From: Lachancea thermotolerans CBS 6340
Taxonomy: Eukaryota > Ascomycota > Saccharomycetes > Saccharomycetales > Saccharomycetaceae
DNA length: 64,000 nt
Assembly: GCF_000142805.1 (NCBI RefSeq)
Contig: NC_013082.1
Location: 1,054,001-1,118,000 of the forward strand
Direction of reading: 5' to 3'
In this document: positions 1 through 7,759 of the stretch, piece by piece
Numbering within the stretch: position 1 is the stretch's first letter
How the letters are laid out: the number at the start of each line of letters is the position of its first letter
Translations under genes and position numbers: made by a program
Notes under the pieces: model-generated
The model's database searches: none
Told to the model about the DNA's origin: nothing
What the model saw: the letters and a program-made list of their open reading frames with translations, nothing else

Positions 1-1269
1 ATAGCTCTGGTATTGAAGTTTGGGTTCATTTATCTTCAGGTAGCGGACCTGGATTCCCGAGGTCGTGAAGTAAGGTATTTGAAACTTGACTTGAATTGGC
101 CGTTTCGCCCTTGGCACTTCTGCGTCCGTCATTGAAGGCAGACCAAGCTGCGCTGCGAAAGAGTACTCCTTACCCCCATTGAAAGTCTTGATTTTCCATA
201 GAATTGCACTCTTCTCAGGAACGTACTTCAACGAACCATGTGAGTACCTGAACTTCGGAGAGTCTGCGTCCTCGGGGACAGGTATTAAAATTTCCACATT
301 ATTAGCCGTGGACTTCTTCTTGATTTGGGCTTTTGCTCGGCAGTGTATTTCAATTCTAGACTGCGAGTGCACCTGAATTTTGGCATCGCACCAAATAAGG
401 GGTTTGATAGGAGTAGATAGCCTGTAGTTCATCAGTTCAAAGTCTCCATCAGGTGGTATAAAAGTTATAATCTTTTCGTTTTCGAATTTGCTCAGCCTAA
501 CACATTGGTGAAACTTGAGATCTTCCAGCTCTATGTTGGACTTTTTGCCTTCAGTTGCTTCTGAACTGCTAGCGCTCTCAACGCTGGTAAATATTCCCTT
601 ATCATTGAGCCCGAGTTTTAAATCAGGCATTCCAGACAAACGAGACCGAACGTTGACCTTCCCCAGTATTTCTGACCTCAAAACCTGACCGCTGGCGGTT
701 ATGAGCATGTTTATGGACTCAGTGACATCCAAGAAGGCCTCGTTCTTTTTGTAAGTGATTCCTTCGGGTCTCCAGCTCACCGACTTAGTCAATTGAGATG
801 GCGGTCTAATGACATTCTTCGACTTCTTGGCCGATTTGATTAGCTTGTAGGATTTCTGAGTGATGTACTGCTTCAGCATTTTGGTTTCCGTAATCTGAGG
901 AATACCATAGTCTAGCATTTCGTCGAGCAGCTCATAAATGATCACAAAGTTGTCTCGAATGGACTCTTCTTCCACAGTTTTGACATACTCAGCCAATACT
1001 TCAACGAGCTTGTAGAGAAAAGAAAACACTTGCGCAACGTTGATAGATAGGGATCTACTCATTGTCAACACATATATGTCGTTATGCTGGATGAACAGGT
1101 ACTGGACGCCGTTATGTGTCAAACATGGTGGAACTATGCTAGATTCCTGCTCTGCTTCTAAAAGTAGCGACGGAAACTTCTCTATGGCTGACGGCGGAAC
1201 ATCATCTCGATAGCGCCGAGATAGTATTACCTTTCCCTTGTTGTCACAGAAGTAGATACAAGAAGCCAT
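1..1269 (-). CDS. APM1: AP-1 clathrin adaptor mu1 subunit (3' end outside window)
   Basis: Medium subunit of the AP-1 clathrin adaptor, which selects cargo at the trans-Golgi and endosomes. The 423 readable codons begin MASCIYFCDNKGKVILSRRY and match yeast Apm1 throughout: a longin-type N-terminal domain (about residues 1-140, with EEESIRDNFVIIYELLDE), a linker of about 60 residues, then the mu-homology domain (from about GMPDLKLGLNDKG to YFTTSGIQVRYLKINEPK) that binds YxxPhi sorting signals. The frame is still open at base 1; comparison with S. cerevisiae suggests only about 18 C-terminal residues are missing. The linker carrying a Ser-rich stretch is shorter than in S. cerevisiae (475 aa there). 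It lies 174 bp downstream of EST3 on the same strand. Confidence 0.97.
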   Translation of the reverse strand, partial: MASCIYFCDNKGKVILSRRYRDDVPPSAIEKFPSLLLEAEQESSIVPPCLTHNGVQYLFIQHNDIYVLTMSRSLSINVAQVFSFLYKLVEVLAEYVKTVEEESIRDNFVIIYELLDEMLDYGIPQITETKMLKQYITQKSYKLIKSAKKSKNVIRPPSQLTKSVSWRPEGITYKKNEAFLDVTESINMLITASGQVLRSEILGKVNVRSRLSGMPDLKLGLNDKGIFTSVESASSSEATEGKKSNIELEDLKFHQCVRLSKFENEKIITFIPPDGDFELMNYRLSTPIKPLIWCDAKIQVHSQSRIEIHCRAKAQIKKKSTANNVEILIPVPEDADSPKFRYSHGSLKYVPEKSAILWKIKTFNGGKEYSFAAQLGLPSMTDAEVPRAKRPIQVKFQIPYFTTSGIQVRYLKINEPKLQYQSY

Positions 1270-1443
1270 TCCCAGACCCCTTTAGTTGATTTCCAGTGTT
1301 TCGATTATATACTCAGGCTTACATGTAGAACCGATCTTGTTTTTAATTGGCAGTGCATCTTTTCTAACGAAGGTAGTGCAAGCTGCCAGTCCAAGCTCTA
1401 GAGCTCCGCGACCAGAAGGCTCCCGTAAAGCCCATGAACGTAT

Positions 1444-2026
1444 CTAGACTTCGCAGAAAAGCTTTTTGAAAGGAGTGAGTTGATAGAGGTAGTCGAAGCT
1501 TGGCCGAGCCTCAACTTGGTCAAGGTCAAAAACCGCACACTGTTCTACGACGAGGACAGGGACAACGGGCACGCGCGGGTCTAATGGTATGCTAAGTGAC
1601 CACTGAGTGTAGGCTTCGTGGACGGGGAGATACTTTAGCGTTCCGGAGCCAATTAGAAGTATAGTGTTCACCGTCTTTGCTGTGATTCGTATAGAATTAA
1701 GGCGCTCGAACGCGGACACGCATTGGGGCGTAAACTCAACTAAGGATGCGGCAGTTATTATCTCTGCCCGATGCGAATACCGCAAACTTCTCGACCCTGT
1801 GAAAGTTCGTAATCTTCAAGAAATGACGCCTGTTTAGCAGAATTTCTGATTTAAATGGCACATGGCCGTGCAGCTTGGCCAGGGGCGGTACGAAATTAGG
1901 AACCGCAGGCCATATAGGGAGAGGAGCATGCTCCTTCATGACTGCGAGTACGTCTGACAGGATCCATTCACGCAAAAAAACAGATTCATTTTGCTTCTCT
2001 TTCGCGGATGAGACAATCTTATTCAT
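1444..2026 (-). CDS. EST3: Telomerase subunit Est3, expressed by programmed +1 frameshift
   Basis: OB-fold subunit of the telomerase holoenzyme, needed for telomere replication in vivo. Two overlapping minus-strand frames are joined by a +1 shift. Frame 1 runs from ATG at 2026 to an in-frame TGA at 1736-1738; frame 2 continues to the stop at 1444. The heptamer at 1738-1744 (minus strand) reads CTT AGT T followed by GA; slipping from CTT to the overlapping codon skips A at 1741 and gives RILVEFTPQCVS, closely matching S. cerevisiae QILVEFSQECVS at its own CUUAGUU site. The joined product is about 193 aa (181 in S. cerevisiae). Matches on both sides of the shift include SVFL.PWI-like SVFLREWI, HFLKITNF and IFDIDQV-like VFDLDQV. 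It is followed downstream by APM1; a tRNA-Asp lies about 110 bp upstream. Confidence 0.96.
1738..1744 (-). promoter_or_regulatory. EST3: Programmed +1 frameshift heptamer CTTAGTT in EST3
   Basis: The zero-frame codons are CTT AGT TGA, so a rare-type AGT codon follows the slippery CTT and a stop comes next. This is the same heptamer used in S. cerevisiae EST3 and is related to the Ty1 site CUUAGGC. Slippage of the CUU-bound tRNA onto UUA skips one base, and decoding goes on as GTT GAG TTT. Protein similarity changes frame exactly here, which supports real use of the site. Confidence 0.93.
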
Positions 2027-2134
2027 TGTTATGGTGCGCCCAACTTGCCGACCTCAACAGCGCGATACCCTATCAAGAAAATTCGTGTCGCGACATCTAA
2101 GAAACAATGAAGCATATGAAAAGTGCAAAAAATT

Positions 2135-2206
2135 CTCCGCGACGGGGAATCGAACCCCGGTCCCGAGCGCGACAAGCTCGAATTCTAGCCACTAAACTAT
2201 CGCGGA
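2135..2206 (-). tRNA. tRNA-Asp (GTC)
   Basis: On the minus strand a 72-nt cloverleaf begins TCCGCGATAG and ends CCCGTCGCGGAG. The acceptor stem TCCGCGA pairs with TCGCGGA, the anticodon loop is CTTGTCGC with anticodon GTC, and the T-arm contains GGGTTCGATTCCC. It is nearly the same as S. cerevisiae tRNA-Asp. No intron. Confidence 0.97.
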
Positions 2207-2610
2207 TTTGTTGAAAACATGAATCGGACGATAATAACAAAACAACCATAACTTCTCGTGAGAACGCTTGCCGAGAGTTTTGGATGAGATTAACTGGTAG
2301 GGAGTGCTCAAAATTCTGAGTGTTGCGGAATGTCAGTGGAGTCACCTTTTCCAACCTCCTATTAGATCTCGCAAAGCATCAATCGCCTTTATATTCAATT
2401 CGAGTGCGCAGGGAATAATCGCTATTACAAGCTTTAAATAGTTATCAACGCACGCGATACGTATCGACGTTATTTCATGGCTGATCTTGAAAATGCAGAA
2501 CTCACGTTGGCGCGGTTTTATGTACGGGCTCTAAATTCGAGTTGGCTCGGTTAGACATTCGGGTAAGGAAGTGCAACTCCTTTAAAATGAATCTTACAAA
2601 AAGATAAAAA

Positions 2611-2713
2611 TGAAACGGACAGGAATTGAACCTGCAACCCTTCGATTGCAATTGTTTCCTTGGTAACCAGGATTTAACTGGAGTCGAAAGCTCTACCATT
2701 GAGCCACCGCTTC
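2611..2713 (-). tRNA. tRNA-Trp (CCA) with intron
   Basis: The minus strand starts GAAGCGGTGGCTCAATGG and ends TTCCTGTCCGTTTCA, as in yeast tRNA-Trp. The anticodon CCA is followed by one base (G37) and then an intron of about 31 nt (about 2642-2672), which begins TTAAATCC and ends TTGCA; the exon resumes ATCGAAGGG. The position of the intron, one base 3' of the anticodon, and its ends match the S. cerevisiae gene (34-nt intron). The mature part is 72 nt. Confidence 0.96.
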
Positions 2714-3254
2714 ATTTGTTGGAGAAGGTTCTAATTAGGATTAATATATAGCTATATAATTACAACGAGATTGCTGTAATCTTGCATACACGCAAGAGGA
2801 TCACGTTTCCAGCCGCCAGATCGAAGTTGCGTCAATTAAGTTGTTGATATTTTGTCTTACAATTATTTGGTGCCTTGCATCATCTGTGTTGAGCTCTTGT
2901 GAGTGTTTGATAATGAGTTTTTTTGAAGCTTTCGGCGAGTTGTTTAATGAGAAACAAGCGAAGCTAACCTTGCAAGTCTGCCGCGACTGTATATGATAGT
3001 GATGACATATGTCCTCATGTAGCTTCTTAAGGGTTCTGCGATGTGGCCATTCAATCCCAGTGAATATTTTGGATGCTCATAATTTAAGATTTTCGCAAGA
3101 CCCGCGCTGTAATAACTCAAAAGTTGGCCAAACCAATGATAGTACATTGTTCACCTTTTGCGAGCCAAGCTGTGGACCGAGTTGATCGCACATAACCGGC
3201 ACATGCCATCTATTAAAAACTGACGAGAGCTAACTAAATTGGCAAAAATAAAAG
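2714..3254. other. Spacer between tRNA-Trp and tRNA-Arg
   Basis: This 541-bp stretch lies between two tRNA genes, a common landing zone for yeast LTR elements. I found no convincing LTR ends, no conserved protein and no third tRNA. A 67-codon minus-strand frame at 2944-3147 has no recognisable similarity and is probably chance. Confidence 0.5.
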
Positions 3255-3326
3255 CACTCACGGTGGGGGTCGAACCCACAATCTTCTGATTAGAAGTCAG
3301 ACGCGTTGCCATTACGCCACGCGAGC
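3255..3326 (-). tRNA. tRNA-Arg (TCT)
   Basis: The minus strand reads GCTCGCGTGGCGTAATGGCA and continues through anticodon loop ACTTCTAATC (anticodon TCT) to a T-arm with GGGTTCGACCCCC and the 3' end GTGAGTG. It is 72 nt long, without intron, and nearly identical to S. cerevisiae tRNA-Arg(UCU). Confidence 0.97.
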
Positions 3327-3467
3327 TTGTTATGTGAAAAACTGCATGATATCATTTTATAATGTTGAAATGAGTCATCTGATATTCTTGTTTGATTACG
3401 TCTAATTGAAGATCCCATCGCCTCCAATATGCATCGCATTAGCTATCCCAAGAAGCTGAGCACAAGA

Positions 3468-3767
3468 ATGGTGAATGTCAAGGTCGAGTTTCTAGGTGGC
3501 CTTGATGTTATCTTTGGTAAACAGAGGACGCATAAGGTCTCTGTTAGTGGGAACGGCGATGTGACGGTCGGTAACCTCATTGACTATATTGTTGACAATA
3601 TGATCAAAAACCCAAGAGATAAGGAAGTCTTTATCGAGAACGACACCATCAGGCCTGGTATTTTAACCCTTATTAATGACACAGACTGGGAGTTGGAAGG
3701 GGAGAAGGAATATGTTTTGGAGGATGGCGATATTGTATCTTTCACCTCGACTCTGCACGGAGGCTAA
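3468..3767 (+). CDS. URM1: Ubiquitin-related modifier Urm1
   Basis: Small beta-grasp protein that acts as sulfur carrier in 2-thiolation of wobble uridine in cytosolic tRNAs (with Uba4, Ncs2, Ncs6) and as a lysine-directed protein modifier. The 99-aa product starts [13 protein letters not shown] and ends SFTSTLHGG with the essential C-terminal Gly-Gly that is thiocarboxylated. An in-frame ATG 13 codons upstream (3429) would add a leader absent from S. cerevisiae Urm1, which is also exactly 99 aa, so 3468 is chosen. EST3, URM1 and NAS2 keep the S. cerevisiae chromosome IX order, here with three tRNA genes inserted. Confidence 0.97.
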   Translation: MVNVKVEFLGGLDVIFGKQRTHKVSVSGNGDVTVGNLIDYIVDNMIKNPRDKEVFIENDTIRPGILTLINDTDWELEGEKEYVLEDGDIVSFTSTLHGG

Positions 3768-3807
3768 CTGGCGAGCCTTGTTCAATAAACTGTAAATACC
3801 AAGCTTT

Positions 3808-4530
3808 CTAGATATGTACTAACCTGCAGCCTAGAAGGCCGGGTCCTGCCCATTTTTTTGACGGTACTAGCGTTAAGTTGAGAAAGGTGCCATTCCTGAG
3901 CACCCGAATTGTTACGGGTTTTTCCTCATTTGTCTGGACAAGTGGCCCAATAGCTCCTAAAGATTTGTTATTGCCGGCGTGTATAGTACCGAGCTTCACA
4001 ATTTTGTCGCCTTTTGTTAATCCCTGCAAAAATGTTAGTAACCGCCGCCTGTGGGAATTTACGATATATGATTGTATACTTACAGCTGAGTGAGAGGGAC
4101 TGTCAATCACAACTTCCGTCACTGCTGCAAACGGGATGCGGTACTCTGTCACCTCAGATCCACCAATTGACTGGGTTTTCGCTGCCAATCTCTGGAACTG
4201 GTCTGCCATAAGTTCCTGAGTCCGAACGATAACAGCCTTCAGGTCATTACGAAGAATATTTATACCTCGTCTAATAAGCCGCACCTGTAAAACATCTATG
4301 TCTGACCGGGGAAACCCATCTTCCGTGACCAAGCTAGACTCAAGATTCACACCCTGATGTTGCAGATCGTCGAAAAGCTGAGAAAGCTGGGTCTCCAATT
4401 TAGACTTCAGGTCAAAAACTTCTGGCAGCGACAGTTCGGATAATCGAGAAAGCTGTATTCTGAGTTCTGCATCAGCATTGGGGTTTTCAGAACCACCGGA
4501 AAGAACATCAAACACGTTTCTCTGCTCCAT
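3808..4530 (-). CDS. NAS2: Proteasome assembly chaperone Nas2 (p27), one intron
   Basis: Chaperone of 19S base assembly; its PDZ domain binds the C-terminus of Rpt5. Exon 1 is 4530-4084 and exon 2 is 4023-3808. The 60-nt intron (4024-4083) has donor GTAAGT, branch TACTAAC (4034-4040) and acceptor TTTTTGCAG. It is a multiple of three and contains no stop, so an unspliced reading frame is also open, but splicing removes 20 residues that interrupt the family alignment (SPSHSA then GLTKGDKIVKLG). The spliced protein is 220 aa, the same as S. cerevisiae Nas2. Residues about 1-110 form the helical N-terminus (SLVTEDGFPRSDIDVLQVRL); the PDZ domain follows and ends GLLGCRLVHI. Confidence 0.95.
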   Translation of the reverse strand: MEQRNVFDVLSGGSENPNADAELRIQLSRLSELSLPEVFDLKSKLETQLSQLFDDLQHQGVNLESSLVTEDGFPRSDIDVLQVRLIRRGINILRNDLKAVIVRTQELMADQFQRLAAKTQSIGGSEVTEYRIPFAAVTEVVIDSPSHSAVSIQSYIVNSHRRRLLTFLQGLTKGDKIVKLGTIHAGNNKSLGAIGPLVQTNEEKPVTIRVLRNGTFLNLTLVPSKKWAGPGLLGCRLVHI

Positions 4531-4848
4531 GGTTTTCTAGCTTTTCGAAGGGTGGTAGTTGTTGCCAACAATTTTGAGTGAAGTCTGGAGAAAAGGTATA
4601 ACTCAAAAGGCATGGCACATGACAGCCCTCATCCTAGTGCTAATGGACGTGCAGCATCAAAAACGACTGAACTCAGAAGAAGGGTTTCGAAACTCAAAAT
4701 GAATTGGTCGAAATTCTAGGAAGAGCGACCTGATCTTACACGCATAATATATAGGAAAGGCTAGAAGAGGACTTTTTAAAAGAAAACCGCATGGCTTCCC
4801 AATGGTAAGATTGAGAAGGTCCACAGTTTCCCTTGACAAGTAGGGCCA

Positions 4849-5718
4849 TTAGCATTGCCCGCCAAGGAGGGCTCTCAAGGAGGCTACCTCCTGTTCCAGT
4901 TCTGTGTTTCTCTTAAGGAGTTCTTCAACCTTGTCCTCAAGCTGGTTCATTCTTTGCAGCTTTCTGGCACGAGAACGTCTAGCGGCCTCGGTGTTCTTGG
5001 CACGCTTCATGGCGACTGGGTCGTCGGACTCGGGAACAACAGGCGTCAAAGGAGCTGCACGAGACTTGCGGTTGTACGTAACCACGCCAAGATGGTCCAG
5101 CTTGCAAGGCTTCTGTACAGCGCCTGCAGGCGACTTCTTCTTGTTGCAACTGGCCGAAATCTTGACATCTTCGATCACTGGCGTGGGTAGGAACGAGTTA
5201 GCGTCGATGACAGTGCTGGGGTTGGCTGCGGCAACGGCTTCTTGAGGCTCTGGGGCGCCCTCGGAGATCGCGTCAGAGCCCGAAAACACAGAGGGCGCAA
5301 TGGTCTCATCTGAAACAGAAACTGCAATGTCATCGTCGAAGAGCGAGTTCCATCCTTGTGGGTCGGACTCGACAGCATCAAGCTCGAACAGAGGCGTGGA
5401 GTCCGCGCTGGAGGCCAGGAAGTGATCGGCAACCAGGGATTCCGCGTCGGCGGCGGTGACGCCACCAGAGCCAACAGGCGCGGCGCTGGGCGCGGGGCTG
5501 AAGTCCAAAAGTGGGGACTCGTGCTCCTGCTTCACAGAGCCAGTGCTGGGCCCGGGGGCAAGGTCGCGGGGCGCAAACTTGTCGAACACAAGCTCGCCGA
5601 CGACGGGTCCCGAGAAGTGGAGTGCGGAGGCCTCCTGGTGGGGCTGCTGCAGGAGCTCTGCGCGGCCCATGTCCAGGGACGTGATATCGAATAAAGAAGG
5701 CAATGGTGTAGTGGTCAT
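4849..5718 (-). CDS. GCN4: bZIP transcription activator Gcn4
   Basis: Master activator of amino-acid biosynthesis genes in the general amino-acid control response. The 289-aa protein carries the central acidic activation core around residues 109-131 (PLFELDAVES...WNSLFDDDI), a conserved Pho85-type phosphodegron (FLPTPVIED, T177 by my count), a further conserved stretch LDHLGVV.YNRKSR, and a C-terminal bZIP (from about residue 233) with basic region NTEAARRSRARKLQRM and a four-heptad zipper LEDKVEELLKRNTELEQEVA. S. cerevisiae Gcn4 is 281 aa. The last residues (GGQC) differ from the yeast VGER end. Translation is very likely controlled by the uORFs in its leader (5796-6055). The gene shares a 2-kb divergent intergenic region with MIT1. 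Confidence 0.98.
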   Translation of the reverse strand: MTTTPLPSLFDITSLDMGRAELLQQPHQEASALHFSGPVVGELVFDKFAPRDLAPGPSTGSVKQEHESPLLDFSPAPSAAPVGSGGVTAADAESLVADHFLASSADSTPLFELDAVESDPQGWNSLFDDDIAVSVSDETIAPSVFSGSDAISEGAPEPQEAVAAANPSTVIDANSFLPTPVIEDVKISASCNKKKSPAGAVQKPCKLDHLGVVTYNRKSRAAPLTPVVPESDDPVAMKRAKNTEAARRSRARKLQRMNQLEDKVEELLKRNTELEQEVASLRALLGGQC

Positions 5719-5795
5719 AACTTGGGATTGATCTGGTAAAGGGGGAGTGTCTAAAATTCTAACAATTGTTGAAGTGGAGAGGGGTGGGGTAGGTT

Positions 5796-5837
5796 TTAAA
5801 AACGCGCCATAGTGGACGGTAGTGTTGGGTGGTTCAT
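5796..5837 (-). promoter_or_regulatory. GCN4 leader uORF nearest the main start (13 codons)
   Basis: An ATG at 5835-5837 opens MNHPTLPSTMARF followed by TAA at 5796-5798; a second in-frame ATG at 5808-5810 gives the short form MARF. The stop is 77 nt before the GCN4 ATG. The first ATG has G at -3. S. cerevisiae has no start codon this close to GCN4, so either these starts are leaky or they add to control. Confidence 0.6.
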
Positions 5838-5842
5838 TGCAT
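5834..5842 (-). promoter_or_regulatory. Minimal GCN4 leader uORF (Met-Gln-stop)
   Basis: ATG CAA TGA at 5834-5842, overlapping the start of the 13-codon uORF in another frame. The start context has T at -3, which is weak in yeast, so scanning ribosomes may pass it. Confidence 0.45.
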
Positions 5843-5867
5843 TAAAGCAGAAGTATAATCTTAAAAA

Positions 5868-5879
5868 TCACGGAAACAT
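5868..5879 (-). promoter_or_regulatory. GCN4 inhibitory uORF, uORF4-like (Met-Phe-Pro-stop)
   Basis: ATG TTT CCG TGA, encoding the same Met-Phe-Pro peptide as the strongly inhibitory uORF4 of S. cerevisiae GCN4 (ATG TTT CCG TAA). It stands about 150 nt before the GCN4 ATG, close to the spacing in S. cerevisiae, and has a good start context with A at -1 to -3. Confidence 0.85.
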
Positions 5880-5969
5880 TTTGGAAACTGGAAAAACAAC
5901 ACAGTTGAGTGGTAAAAGGGCGAAAAATCAGCAAATTTCTGAAATGTTGAGGGTTGGGACTCGGGGTCG

Positions 5970-5981
5970 CTATTGCAACAT
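5970..5981 (-). promoter_or_regulatory. Middle GCN4 leader uORF (Met-Leu-Gln-stop)
   Basis: ATG TTG CAA TAG between the uORF1-like and uORF4-like elements. The start has T at -3, a weak context. It may correspond in position to uORF2 or uORF3 of S. cerevisiae, but the peptide is different. Confidence 0.6.
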
Positions 5982-6043
5982 TAAAAAAACTTTATTTTTC
6001 TTGGAGGGGTTCCTTTTCACGTACTATTGATCTCAAAAAAAAT

Positions 6044-6055
6044 TTAGCAGGCCAT
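6044..6055 (-). promoter_or_regulatory. GCN4 reinitiation-permissive uORF1 (Met-Ala-Cys-stop)
   Basis: ATG GCC TGC TAA encodes the same Met-Ala-Cys peptide and stop as S. cerevisiae GCN4 uORF1, the element after which 40S subunits resume scanning. It lies 337 nt upstream of the GCN4 ATG, has A at -3, and is followed by an AT-rich stretch. No ATG was found on this strand between it and about position 6390. Confidence 0.88.
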
Positions 6056-6482
6056 CTTGCGTAGTGGTAATCGATCTGATTCTCTAAAATATACCTGATA
6101 AACTTTCTCTGAAGTGTGTTGTTGATCGCGAAGAAAATGTGTGAGGTGTTTTCGCTAGGAGAGGATAGGATAAGGGGGTTGGTGTGCTGTAGCTTGTGGC
6201 TTTGCGCTTTCGCTGTTTTTGCTGGGTTTCCCGGTTTTGACCGTGTTGTGATGATGCTGTATGAAAAAGATCAAGTGACCCGGCGCCCGCCGTTTGGGCT
6301 CCAGAAACCTGTGTTTTATATACTAACCAGTCCTCGCGATAAGGCGGTCACCAATGAGTAACAATAGAGAAAATTTTTCTCGCCGCCACCATCACGCTCT
6401 ACGATAGAGCCCCACGCCGCCGATAGCGGTCGTGTTATCTTTAGCCCGGCGATCTCTTGCCGCGTGCAGCCTCGATTTTATG

Positions 6483-6517
6483 CCGGTACCGGAGTCCAGA
6501 GACCGGGCCGGTACCGG
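6483..6517. repeat. Two CCGGTACCGG palindromes, 25 bp apart
   Basis: The 10-bp palindrome CCGGTACCGG occurs at 6483-6492 and again at 6508-6517. Each is an inverted pair of CGG half-sites (CGG-TA-CCG). Further GGGACCCG/CGGACCCG half-sites follow at about 6549-6570. The arrangement suggests a binding site for a Zn2Cys6-type regulator. Confidence 0.55.
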
Positions 6518-7759
6518 CACAATCAACAGAAAAATTAGGTTTTTGTGCCGGGACCCGTGCCCGGACCCGTTTTCTTGCTCTTAGCGCGGTGTCCGGAGTT
6601 CCGTCACGCTCGGAACAATGCGCTCTCGTATTCCTATTCCTACGCCACGCCACGCCAACGCTTTGCCAGGGCGTGGAATGTACGGGCGCAATCCGCGGAT
6701 CACTGCGGACATTAAGGTTATTATTTCCAGAATTCCTCCTCGGCCCGCTGCGCTCAATAGAATTGCGGACTCGGGCCGACCTCTGCGAAATTTTCTGAAG
6801 CGCCATTCCGGTTCAGCATCGGACATCGACCTCCAATAGAGGACCATTTTTCCGCACGCCGCCTCAGGCAAGCCTCACACGTTTGTTATGTAAGCGCGCA
6901 TAGGGTAGCTGGTGAAGGGCCTTTCTGGACGGTCACTGGGTCGGCAAGACTAGTTTTCCGCTTACGAGGCCTGCAGGTGAGCAATTAAGTTTACCACTAC
7001 ACGTCTCTCTTGTAAAATGAGCTGGGAGACACGGCTAGAGTGCGCTGCGCTGCAGGTCGGAAAAAAAAAGTTTAGAAGTGGATCTCTGCAGATTGGCGAA
7101 AGGTTTATGGTTATGCTCTATCTTTTTTTTTCCCCTTTCTTGCCCTGAGTTTGAACAGTAAGCGGGTTTTTTTTTGGGTTTGTTTTTGGGTCTTGGAAGC
7201 CCCGGTTCCATTCATGATAAAAAGGCGGGCATAAATCCGAATTTTAGACTTTGGGAAGACCCTTGTCGAGCCCAGCTCAGATCTCGAATTCAAAGCATTC
7301 CTGTAGTTCTTAACCCAGGCTCGTGCCTTAAGTGTGTGTTCGTGAACGGTGCGCAATTGTGCCGATCGGTCGAACTCCCTCTTCATTTCATCACCTGATC
7401 ACAGTCTCTTTCACCAAGCTTCACTCGTCAGAAGTGAGCGTTCCTGTTTGACTACCTGGCGCGCATATTGGTATAGTGCGAGCGTCAGCGTCATTTTGGT
7501 GGTAGCGCCATTGTCCCATAAAGAAAACAGACAGGCGTAGTGCCACACCTGCATCGCAAGGCCGCAAACCAGTCGCTCCGCCTGCTCTTCGGATAGCTGA
7601 AAGGAAAGCTAGCAATCCAAAAACACCTGTTGGACTCGAATTCTGTCGGGAACACCACAGAGTTCCAAAAAAGAGAGGAAAACTCTAGCATCGTCTCTCG
7701 CGTTTTCCCCAGGCGCGCTCAGAGACCTAAATACCAGAAGCCTGGCTACCAAAGCCCCC

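Larger units (their letters stand above)
5719..7759. promoter_or_regulatory. Divergent GCN4/MIT1 intergenic region (2 kb)
   Basis: The right side of GCN4 holds its uORF leader (to about 6060). The rest serves as promoter of GCN4 and a long upstream region for MIT1. A GC-rich block near 6380-6900 contains open frames on both strands (6441-6806 minus, 6457-6798 plus) that have no recognisable similarity and overlap each other, so I do not call genes there. Two copies of the palindrome CCGGTACCGG lie at 6483-6492 and 6508-6517. The great length on the MIT1 side recalls the long regulatory regions of WOPR master regulators in other yeasts. Confidence 0.6.

Noticed and set aside
2944-3147. 67-codon minus-strand frame between tRNA genes
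   Set aside because: No recognisable domain or homolog; length is within chance for this region.
6116-6361. 81-codon plus-strand frame antisense to the GCN4 upstream region
   Set aside because: It opens without an ATG at its first codon, has no similarity, and lies over the GCN4 promoter.
6441-6806. Long overlapping frames on both strands in the GCN4/MIT1 spacer
   Set aside because: They lie in a GC-rich block where stop codons are rare, overlap each other, and encode low-complexity Arg/Pro-rich sequences without similarity.
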